A stretch of DNA of 25,643 bases from NCBI GenBank assembly GCA_002421405.1, contig DIJY01000053.1, positions 1-25,643 of the forward strand, given 5' to 3'. Below are positions 16,759-22,954 of this stretch, piece by piece. Each line of letters begins with the position of its first letter. Positions within the stretch are counted from its first letter, which is position 1. The notes under the pieces are model-generated. The model searched no databases, was not told the origin of the DNA, and saw nothing but the letters and a program-made list of their open reading frames with translations. The position numbers and the translations under genes were made by a program. This DNA is from Caryophanales bacterium UBA5632. GTDB taxonomy: Bacteria > Bacillota_I > Bacilli_A > Izemoplasmatales > Hujiaoplasmataceae.

Positions 16759-16776
16759 TAGTATGAGGTGCTATCA

Positions 16777-17784
16777 ATGGACAAACGCATACTAACGAAT
16801 AACTTATTAATGGATGATGAAGTTGAAGCTACATTAAGACCACAACATTTTAATGAATACATCGGTCAAACAAGCGTGAAAGAAATGATTCAAATCGCAG
16901 TTGAAGCAGCTCGAAAACGCAATGAATCCCTTGACCATGTTTTATTATATGGTCCGCCTGGCTTGGGAAAAACCACACTAGCGCAAGTGATTGCAAATGA
17001 ACTGGGTGTTACGATGAAGGTTGTAAGTGGACCGACCATTGAACGCACTGGCGACCTAGCAGCGATTTTAACGAGTCTTGAACCAGGCGACGTTTTGTTT
17101 ATTGATGAAATCCATCGATTACCAAAAATCGTTGAAGAAATTCTATATTCTTCGATGGAAGATTTTGTCATTGATATCGTTGTTGGAAAAGATTCTGGTG
17201 CGAAATCGATTCGCGTTGATTTGCCTCCATTCACATTAATCGGAGCGACAACTCGATTTGGTGATTTAACTGGCCCCTTAAGAGATCGTTTTGGCATCGT
17301 TCACAAACTCGAATTTTATAATGACCAAGATTTAGAAACCATTTGTCGACGTACCGCAAGTATTTATAATTGTGAAATACATGACTACGCAATCCAAGAA
17401 CTTGCAAAACGTAGTCGCGGGACGCCAAGAATTGTCAACCGACTCTTTCGAAGAGTTCGAGATTATGCTGATATTTTAAGTGATGGGATTATAACCATTG
17501 ACATTACCAAAATCGCCTTAGAAAAACTCAAGATCGATGAATCTGGTCTCGATCGCAAGGACAGAGAATATTTACTCGGAATTATTGAAAAATATCATGG
17601 TGGTCCTGTTGGCCTTGAAACAATTGCAACTTCAATCAGTGAAGATCCACAAACGCTCGAAGATGTCTATGAACCGTTTTTAATTCAAAAGGGATTTATC
17701 AGTCGAACGCCAAGAGGGCGAGTTGTTACCGAAAAAGCATACCGTCATTTAAAGAAATCTTTTCAAGGAACATTATTCGAATGA
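16777..17784 (+). CDS. ruvB: Holliday junction branch migration helicase RuvB
   Basis: AAA+ motor that drives branch migration of Holliday junctions with RuvA. Walker A GPPGLGKTT is at 59-67, Walker B LFIDEIHR at about 107-114, sensor GATTR at about 154-158, and the arginine finger at R169 in GPLRDRFG. A C-terminal winged helix (RTPRGRVVTEKAY) completes it. ATG at 16777 is chosen because GAGGTG (16765-16770) lies 6 nt upstream. An in-frame GTG at 16768 is part of that site. Length 335 aa is typical. ruvA, normally just upstream in Firmicutes, is not in the window. The stop overlaps the queA start by 4 nt (ATGA), so the two are translationally coupled. Confidence 0.97.
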   Translation: MDKRILTNNLLMDDEVEATLRPQHFNEYIGQTSVKEMIQIAVEAARKRNESLDHVLLYGPPGLGKTTLAQVIANELGVTMKVVSGPTIERTGDLAAILTSLEPGDVLFIDEIHRLPKIVEEILYSSMEDFVIDIVVGKDSGAKSIRVDLPPFTLIGATTRFGDLTGPLRDRFGIVHKLEFYNDQDLETICRRTASIYNCEIHDYAIQELAKRSRGTPRIVNRLFRRVRDYADILSDGIITIDITKIALEKLKIDESGLDRKDREYLLGIIEKYHGGPVGLETIATSISEDPQTLEDVYEPFLIQKGFISRTPRGRVVTEKAYRHLKKSFQGTLFE

Positions 17785-18812
17785 AAACATCAGATTTTGA
17801 TTACCATCTACCTGAAGAGTTAATTGCTCAAACACCACTTTCCGATCGAAGCGCTTCAAGATTATTACTTGTCGATCGAGCTTCAAGTCATTTAAAACAT
17901 GATATTTTTAAAAATATCACCGACTATTTAATGTCTGGTGATGTTTTAGTCTTGAATGATACCAAAGTATTACCAGCGAGATTACTCGGTATAAAAAAAG
18001 AAACAAATGCAGTTATCGAAATATTGCTTCTAACAGAACTGGGTAAAAATATTTGGGAAACATTAGCAAAACCAGCGAAGAGAGTAAAAATAGGAACTGA
18101 AATTGTCTTTGGAGACGGTTCGTTAATTGCAAAATGCATTCAAGAAGGCGAAGAGGGAATTCGTCATTTTGAGATGATATATAAAGGCATCTTCTTAGAA
18201 ATCCTTGATCGATTAGGCGAAATGCCTTTACCTCCTTACATTCATGAGAGATTAGAAGACCCCGATCGTTACCAAACAGTATATTCAAAATCCATAGGTA
18301 GCGCAGCTGCACCTACAGCTGGCCTTCATTTTACGAATGCATTATTAGATTCAATCAAACAAAAAGGTGTCATCATTTGCACCCTTACGCTTCATGTCGG
18401 ATTAGGAACTTTTCGACCTGTCGCTGTCGATGATGTTTTGAAACATAAAATGCATTCCGAATTCTATCGGGTTGAACAAAATACGATTGATATCTTAAAA
18501 GATGCAAAAAAAGAGAAACGAAGAATTATCTCCGTTGGCACAACAACGACAAGAACACTCGAAGCAATCTATCAAAAATACGGTGATTTCGCTCAAGATT
18601 CTGGATGGACTGACATCTTCATTTACCCCGGATATAAATTCAAGGCCATCGATGCGTTAATAACGAATTTTCATCTACCAAAATCAACCTTAATTATGTT
18701 GGTATCTGCATTTGCTTCAAAAGAAATAATTATGAATGCATATGAAGTGGCTGTTAAGGAAAATTATCGCTTTTTCTCTTTTGGAGATTCAATGTTTATC
18801 TACGATTTTTAG
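17781..18812 (+). CDS. queA: S-adenosylmethionine:tRNA ribosyltransferase-isomerase (QueA)
   Basis: Transfers and isomerises the ribosyl part of SAM onto preQ1 in tRNA to give epoxyqueuosine, the penultimate step of queuosine synthesis. The family pattern is clear: MKTSDFDYHLPEELIAQTP at the N terminus, VLNDTKVLPARL (about 54-65), LPPYI, the SAAAPTAGLHFT motif (about 174-185), HVGLGTFRPV, SVGTTTTRTLE and a C-terminal FHLPKSTLIMLVSAF. At 343 aa the length is normal. It overlaps ruvB by 4 nt, so it is in a ruvB-queA operon. tgt, normally next, is displaced about 1.4 kb downstream by yhhQ and pduL. Confidence 0.97.
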   Translation: MKTSDFDYHLPEELIAQTPLSDRSASRLLLVDRASSHLKHDIFKNITDYLMSGDVLVLNDTKVLPARLLGIKKETNAVIEILLLTELGKNIWETLAKPAKRVKIGTEIVFGDGSLIAKCIQEGEEGIRHFEMIYKGIFLEILDRLGEMPLPPYIHERLEDPDRYQTVYSKSIGSAAAPTAGLHFTNALLDSIKQKGVIICTLTLHVGLGTFRPVAVDDVLKHKMHSEFYRVEQNTIDILKDAKKEKRRIISVGTTTTRTLEAIYQKYGDFAQDSGWTDIFIYPGYKFKAIDALITNFHLPKSTLIMLVSAFASKEIIMNAYEVAVKENYRFFSFGDSMFIYDF

Positions 18813-18813
18813 T

Positions 18814-18838
18814 ATAAAAAAAAGGGCAAATGCCCTTT
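18814..18838 (-). terminator. Terminator of the yhhQ gene
   Basis: The stem AAAGGGCA/TGCCCTTT (18821-18828 with 18831-18838) has its A-run on the + strand upstream side, so the U-tract follows the hairpin on the minus strand. It therefore ends yhhQ transcription, and the stem overlaps the yhhQ stop codon. On the + strand queA gets a hairpin without a U-tract, which may be a weak end. Confidence 0.8.
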
Positions 18839-19517
18839 AGTCATTCAATGGTGTAATTTTTTTAATTAAATAAACAAATGGAGTATCGAAGGCGGCTACC
18901 ATGGTTTTTATGATGAAAGTCGATAGGAAGATTTGCCATAAAATAGATGAATTCATTACACCTATAAATGCCAAAGATACAAAGATAGCAGTATCAATGA
19001 ACTGGCTAATAATTGTCGCAACATTATTTCGAACCCATAACCATTTCGTATCTGGCAATTTGGCTTTAATCTTATGAAATAAGTAGACATCGAGTGTTTG
19101 GCTGATGAGATAAGCTATCAAACTGGCCCCAGCGACTCGCAGATAAAATCCAAAAATTGCATCTAAATGCGGTTGCGCACTATCGTATTGGTTTGGGATG
19201 AACAAAAGCGCAAGTTGCATAATGATGATGGAAACTGCCATCGTAAAAAATCCGAGATAAACAGCTTTCTGAGCTGATTTCTTTCCGTATTTTTCACTTA
19301 AAGCGTCGGTTGCGAGAAAGATGGTTCCATACATAATATTACCTAATGTTGCCTCAAGACCAAATAAAGTGACCGTTTTCATCACTTGTATATTTGCGAG
19401 AATCGTTCCCATCGCAATCCATACAAAGATTCCCGTTTTACCAAATAATTTATAACAAATTATAAATAAAATAAAGTTTGTTAAAGCAAATATAAACCAT
19501 AATAATTCATTGGGCAT
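18837..19517 (-). CDS. yhhQ: Queuosine precursor transporter, YhhQ/DUF165 (VUT) family
   Basis: Membrane protein of 226 aa with about six to seven hydrophobic segments (roughly 4-24, 28-48, 60-78, 85-108, 118-140, 165-190 and 192-215). Family signatures are visible: DALSEKYGKKSAQKAV (about 71-86), YLISQTLDVYLFHKIK (about 135-150), and RNNVATIISQFIDTAIF (about 163-179). Members take up preQ0/preQ1 or related queuosine precursors. This fits its position between queA and tgt and a probable preQ1 riboswitch covering its ribosome binding site. Start ATG follows AGGAGG by 7 nt. It is encoded against the surrounding genes with its own promoter and terminator. The exact substrate is inferred, not shown. 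Confidence 0.9.
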   Translation of the reverse strand: MPNELLWFIFALTNFILFIICYKLFGKTGIFVWIAMGTILANIQVMKTVTLFGLEATLGNIMYGTIFLATDALSEKYGKKSAQKAVYLGFFTMAVSIIIMQLALLFIPNQYDSAQPHLDAIFGFYLRVAGASLIAYLISQTLDVYLFHKIKAKLPDTKWLWVRNNVATIISQFIDTAIFVSLAFIGVMNSSILWQIFLSTFIIKTMVAAFDTPFVYLIKKITPLND

Positions 19518-19524
19518 TGTAATT

Positions 19525-19564
19525 CCTCCTAGTTTTGTTTTCGCAGGATGGATTTCGAACTGCG
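19525..19564 (-). promoter_or_regulatory. Probable preQ1-I riboswitch controlling yhhQ
   Basis: Read on the minus strand, a 5-bp stem CGCAG/CTGCG encloses a 13-base loop that starts TTC and ends in C. It is followed directly by an A-rich tail AAAACAAAACTAGGAGG containing the ribosome binding site. This is the hairpin plus A-rich pseudoknot tail of preQ1 class I aptamers. TCC in the loop can pair with GGA of the ribosome binding site, so control should be translational and ligand should repress. The loop differs from the Bacillus aptamer (no TAG/CTA pseudoknot pair). The downstream gene type supports the call. Confidence 0.75.
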
Positions 19565-19574
19565 TTGCTAATTC

Positions 19575-19602
19575 ATTATATCAAAATGTGTTGTAAATAC
19601 AA
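19575..19602 (-). promoter_or_regulatory. yhhQ promoter
   Basis: Minus-strand TATAAT (19575-19580) is preceded by TGA (extended -10), with TTGTAT as -35 (19597-19602) at 16 bp. Transcription would start about 5 to 10 bases before the riboswitch stem. Confidence 0.7.
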
Positions 19603-19604
19603 CA
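19589..19604. repeat. Inverted repeat over the yhhQ -35 region (possible operator)
   Basis: TGTTGTAAATACAACA is a 7-bp inverted repeat with a 2-bp centre. It covers the yhhQ -35 box and lies 15 bp upstream of the pduL -35 box, a position suited to regulating either divergent promoter. No regulator is identified. Confidence 0.4.
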
Positions 19605-19619
19605 ATAATGTTTATTTCA

Positions 19620-19648
19620 TTGAAAAAAGTGGTCAAAAGTAGTACAAT
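19620..19648 (+). promoter_or_regulatory. pduL-tgt promoter
   Basis: TTGAAA (19620-19625), a 17-bp spacer and TACAAT (19643-19648). The leader is about 20 nt and carries AGGAGG. Confidence 0.75.
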
Positions 19649-19674
19649 GATTATGACATTTTAGGAGGTTTCAT

Positions 19675-20247
19675 ATGGAAAGAAAAGTATTGGTTGAAAT
19701 TTCTGCACGTCACATTCATCTCTCACAAGATGATTTAGAGACTTTGTTTGGTGCCGGACATGAATTAACTGTAAAAAAGATGTTATCACAACCAGGACAA
19801 TACGCCGCTGAAGAACGCGTTACTGTTGTTGGTCCTAAAAAAGAATTAGCGAATATTACCATACTTGGTCCGGTCAGAAAAGTGACGCAAGTAGAATTAT
19901 CGCTAACAGATGCAAGAAGCATCGGAATCGCTGCTCCAATTCGTGAATCCGGAGATATTTTCAAGACAGCGCCTTGTAAAATTGTTGGGCCGAAAGGATC
20001 AGTTGAAATTTCAGAAGGCGTCATCATTGCCAAACGTCATATTCACGTCACTCCCCTTGATGCGGTTCGTTTCGGTTTAATGGATAAACAAGTTGTCCAA
20101 GTTAAAATTCCGACAAAAGATCGTTCGTTAATTTTTGATGATGTTGTCATCCGTATCCGAAGCGATTTTGAAACAGCGATGCATATCGATACTGACGAAG
20201 GAAATGCTGCAGGCATTTCTGGAGAAGTTTACGGAATTATCCTATAA
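19675..20247 (+). CDS. pduL: Phosphate propanoyltransferase PduL-type (phosphotransacylase)
   Basis: Transfers an acyl group between CoA and phosphate. PduL is an alternative to Pta, working on acetyl- or propanoyl-CoA. The two zinc-binding His motifs are present: HIH at 13-15 (ARHIHLS) and HIH at 122-124 (KRHIHVT). The tandem beta-barrel repeat pattern (GPVRKVTQVELSLTDAR, HIDTDEGNAAG near the C terminus) fits. The 190-aa protein starts right at the first domain with no N-terminal extension of the kind that directs PduL into microcompartments. No shell genes lie nearby, so a cytosolic acetyl-CoA to acetyl-phosphate role in ATP-yielding fermentation is likely. The partner acetate kinase is not in the window. 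tgt follows 3 bases after the stop. Confidence 0.92.
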   Translation: MERKVLVEISARHIHLSQDDLETLFGAGHELTVKKMLSQPGQYAAEERVTVVGPKKELANITILGPVRKVTQVELSLTDARSIGIAAPIRESGDIFKTAPCKIVGPKGSVEISEGVIIAKRHIHVTPLDAVRFGLMDKQVVQVKIPTKDRSLIFDDVVIRIRSDFETAMHIDTDEGNAAGISGEVYGIIL

Positions 20248-20250
20248 ATT

Positions 20251-21372
20251 ATGTCATTTTCTTTTGAATTAAAGCATATTTGCCAACAATCAAAAGCTAG
20301 AACTGGGGTCATCCACACTTCACATGGAAGTTTTGAAACCCCAGTTTTTATGCCTGTTGGTACTCAAGCAACGGTTAAGACACTTGAACCAAGAGAAATC
20401 GAAGAAGTTAGCGATGGAATTATATTAGGGAACACCTACCATCTTTGGCTGCAACCGGGGGACGACATCGTGCAAGCACATGGTGGCATTCGCGGTTTTA
20501 TGCGTTGGAACGGGCAACTTTTAACCGATTCAGGAGGATACCAAGTTTTTAGTCTTTCGCATATTCGAAAGATAAAAGAAGAAGGTGTCGAATTTCGTCA
20601 TCACTTAAGTGGTGAAAGACTTTTTATGAGTCCTGAAGACTCGATTCGAGTCCAAAATAATTTAGGCGCAGATATCATCATGAGTTTTGATGAATGTCCT
20701 CCGTTTTACGCAGATTATGATTATATGAAATCATCGGTTGAAAGAACGATACGCTGGGCTGCGCGTGGAAAAGCAGTGCATAAGTTTCCATCTGAACAAG
20801 CGCTTTTTGGCATTGTTCAGGGCGGGCCATTTAAAGATTTGAGAAAGCATTCCATTGAAGAATTGATTAAAATCGATTTTCCTGGATATTCAATCGGAGG
20901 ATTATCAGTTGGTGAATCGAAAGTGGAAATGTATGAAATGCTTGAATATTTGAATCCGTTAATGCCTCATGACAAACCTCGTTATTTGATGGGAGTTGGC
21001 TCTCCTGATGATCTCATCATGGGAGTCATCAATGGAATCGATATGTTTGACTGCGTTTTGCCAACAAGAATCGCTCGTCATGGCACCGCAATGACCTCTT
21101 CAGGGAAAGTCGTCATCAAAAATAAGGAATACGAAAGAAATATGGAGCCTCTCGATTCAAAGTGTAATTGTCATGTATGCAAAAATTACACCAAAAGTTA
21201 TCTTCGACATTTGTTTAAAGCAGAAGAAATGCTTGGACAAAGATTAGTTACTTATCATAATCTTTTCTTTTTAAAGAATTTGATGCACGATATTCGTGAG
21301 GCCATCAAAAATGATCGGCTACTAGATTTTAAAAATGAATTTTTCGAAAAGTATTATGGTAACCGTCATTAA
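20251..21372 (+). CDS. tgt: tRNA-guanine transglycosylase (Tgt)
   Basis: Swaps G34 of GUN-anticodon tRNAs for preQ1 (bacterial enzyme), which QueA then modifies. Motifs are HGSFETPVFMPVGT (about 25-38), TDSGGYQ with general-acid/base D93, DECPP, GIVQGG, GGLSVGE, and GIDMFDCVLPTR with nucleophile D264. The zinc site is C305, C307, C310 and H336. The 373-aa length is normal, and the start aligns with the family N terminus. No good ribosome binding site precedes the ATG, which lies 3 bases after the pduL stop. Translation therefore probably depends on coupling to pduL. It is separated from queA, unlike the common queA-tgt arrangement. Confidence 0.97.
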   Translation: MSFSFELKHICQQSKARTGVIHTSHGSFETPVFMPVGTQATVKTLEPREIEEVSDGIILGNTYHLWLQPGDDIVQAHGGIRGFMRWNGQLLTDSGGYQVFSLSHIRKIKEEGVEFRHHLSGERLFMSPEDSIRVQNNLGADIIMSFDECPPFYADYDYMKSSVERTIRWAARGKAVHKFPSEQALFGIVQGGPFKDLRKHSIEELIKIDFPGYSIGGLSVGESKVEMYEMLEYLNPLMPHDKPRYLMGVGSPDDLIMGVINGIDMFDCVLPTRIARHGTAMTSSGKVVIKNKEYERNMEPLDSKCNCHVCKNYTKSYLRHLFKAEEMLGQRLVTYHNLFFLKNLMHDIREAIKNDRLLDFKNEFFEKYYGNRH

Positions 21373-21397
21373 TCAACTTGAAATTAAGTCGATTTTG
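21371..21397 (+). terminator. Possible weak terminator after tgt
   Basis: AATCAACTT (21371-21379) and AAGTCGATT (21386-21394) pair with one mismatch around a 6-base loop, followed by only a short T run. The 5' arm overlaps the tgt stop codon. Confidence 0.45.
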
Positions 21398-21548
21398 TGT
21401 TATCTTTATGAGAGATAGCGGGTTTACATATTCTCTTCATTTCTATATCTTTCGCTGTATCGTTGATTAACGAGTAAGTAATATATTTTGACTACTTGAT
21501 ATCATCAATATCGATGAATGGATCTATGATAAAAGTCACTCTAGACTG

Positions 21549-21577
21549 TTGTAATAAATGAAGTTCTCTCGTATAAT
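21549..21577 (+). promoter_or_regulatory. ftsZ promoter P1
   Basis: TTGTAA (21549-21554), a 17-bp spacer and a perfect TATAAT (21572-21577). It would give an ftsZ leader of about 105 nt. Confidence 0.7.
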
Positions 21578-21628
21578 TAATAAGAGATGAATTCATGAGT
21601 TAAGAAAAACATTTTTTTATTGCCGTAT

Positions 21629-21656
21629 TTGATAATACTGGCATTTATGATAACAT
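21629..21656 (+). promoter_or_regulatory. Possible second ftsZ promoter P2
   Basis: TTGATA (21629-21634), a 16-bp spacer and TAACAT (21651-21656) with TGA before it. Weaker than P1. The TAACATAATG string also occurs just before hemW. Confidence 0.4.
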
Positions 21657-21687
21657 AATGAATAGGGATCGGCTACGGAGGTAGTTT

Positions 21688-22860
21688 ATGTTTGATATCA
21701 ACGAGAAATTTAACCAAAAACCAGTTATTAAAGTCATTGGTGTTGGCGGTGGCGGCGGATCTGCGATAAATCGCATGATTGAAAATGACGTTCAAGGCGT
21801 CGAATTTGTGGCCGTTAATACCGATGCACAAGTATTAAGATTATCAAAGGCTGATGTTCGTTTACAACTCGGAAAAATGTTGACCCGAGGTCTAGGCGCA
21901 GGTGCTAATCCAGAAGTTGGTCGTCAAGCAGCGCTAGAATCTGAAGATGAAATTCGTGAAATTTTAGCAGATACCGACATGGTCTTTATTACCGCAGGTA
22001 TGGGTGGAGGCACTGGTACTGGTGCTGCACCTGTGATTGCGAGAATTGCTCGTGAAATGGGTTGCTTAACCATTGGGATTGTGACGAAACCATTTGGGTT
22101 TGAAGGACGAAAAAGAGCTTCTGTTGCCATGCAAGGTCTTGAAGAACTCAAACCTTTTGTCGACACTTTAATTGTCATTCCAAATGATAAACTACTCTAT
22201 ATTGTCGAAAAAGATACTCCTTATCTTGATGCCTTTAGGGAAGCAGACAATATTCTTCGTCAAGGGGTCCAGGGTATTACCGAAATCATTGCGGTTCCCG
22301 GTGTTGTCAATGTTGACTTCGCAGATATTAAAACCGTTATGAAAGATAAAGGAACCGCCTTAATGGGAATTGGGATTGCATCGGGAGAAAATCGTGCCGT
22401 TGAATCCGCTCGCGCAGCCATTCGTAGCCCGCTATTAGAAACTTCTATCAATGGCGCAACAGATGCCATTGTGAATATTACTTCAGGATTCAATGCTTCA
22501 TTATATGAAGTGAATGAAATTATTGAAGAAATTAGAAAGAGTTCAACCACTGAAATTAATGTTATTTATGGCAGTGCTATTAACACTGATTTAGATGATG
22601 AAATTATCGTTACCGTCATTGCAACTGGATATTTAGAAGATCCTTTATTTAAAGAAACGACAATTCAACGTGCAGAAAACAATCAATCTTCCCAACCTAA
22701 AGTTGAAGAGGTTATTCAAAAAGCTGCTCCAAAATCGAGGAAAGATTTAAAGAAGGAAGAAAAATTAAGAAAAGATCAAGATAAACTTCCTAAAAAAGTT
22801 GAAGAAGAACCAGAAGATGTTTCAATTCCATCTTGGCTTCGAGATCGTTTTAAAAAATAA
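21688..22860 (+). CDS. ftsZ: Cell division protein FtsZ
   Basis: Tubulin-like GTPase that forms the division ring. The N-terminal glycine-rich GVGGGGGSAINRM (about 18-30), the tubulin signature GGGTGTG at 106-112, and the synergy T7 loop NVDFAD at 208-213 are all present, so polymerisation and GTPase activity should be intact. After the core (to about 320) comes a Lys/Glu-rich linker and a conserved C-terminal peptide DVSIPSWLRDRF, which docks partners such as FtsA or SepF. The ATG follows GGAGG by about 7 bases. ftsA and ftsQ, usual neighbours, are absent here and the gene stands alone between two terminators. Confidence 0.98.
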   Translation: MFDINEKFNQKPVIKVIGVGGGGGSAINRMIENDVQGVEFVAVNTDAQVLRLSKADVRLQLGKMLTRGLGAGANPEVGRQAALESEDEIREILADTDMVFITAGMGGGTGTGAAPVIARIAREMGCLTIGIVTKPFGFEGRKRASVAMQGLEELKPFVDTLIVIPNDKLLYIVEKDTPYLDAFREADNILRQGVQGITEIIAVPGVVNVDFADIKTVMKDKGTALMGIGIASGENRAVESARAAIRSPLLETSINGATDAIVNITSGFNASLYEVNEIIEEIRKSSTTEINVIYGSAINTDLDDEIIVTVIATGYLEDPLFKETTIQRAENNQSSQPKVEEVIQKAAPKSRKDLKKEEKLRKDQDKLPKKVEEEPEDVSIPSWLRDRFKK

Positions 22861-22864
22861 ATTC

Positions 22865-22889
22865 AAGGCTGGGTATCCCAGCCTTTTTC
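22865..22889 (+). terminator. Rho-independent terminator of ftsZ
   Basis: A perfect 9-bp GC-rich stem AAGGCTGGG/CCCAGCCTT (22865-22873 with 22877-22885) with a TAT loop is followed by a T run. Confidence 0.92.
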
Positions 22890-22901
22890 TTTCAAATTAC
22901 A

Positions 22902-22930
22902 TTGTGTTTTATGTAATAAAGTGATAGAAT
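22902..22930 (+). promoter_or_regulatory. mgtE promoter
   Basis: TTGTGT (22902-22907), a 17-bp spacer and TAGAAT (22925-22930) with TGA before the -10. The leader is about 20 nt, too short for a magnesium riboswitch. Confidence 0.75.
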
Positions 22931-22954
22931 TTTCACGAAAGAGGAGGGGATAAT

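Larger units (their letters stand above)
21398..21687. other. Noncoding leader region between tgt and ftsZ
   Basis: This stretch of about 290 bp has no gene that I can support: only very short frames without ribosome binding sites. It holds two possible ftsZ promoters, small AT-rich hairpins (for example TTATCT/AGATAG around 21400-21417 and TCATC/GATGA at 21502-21517) and the ftsZ ribosome binding site. A small RNA or a regulated long leader cannot be excluded. Confidence 0.6.

Noticed and set aside
16890..17297. Minus-strand open frame of 135 codons inside ruvB
   Set aside because: It is antisense to conserved RuvB motifs with no ribosome binding site or promoter; a shadow of the real gene.
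22861..22954. Magnesium riboswitch (ykoK or mgtA type) before mgtE
   Set aside because: The predicted leader is only about 20 nt after a good promoter, too short for either element.
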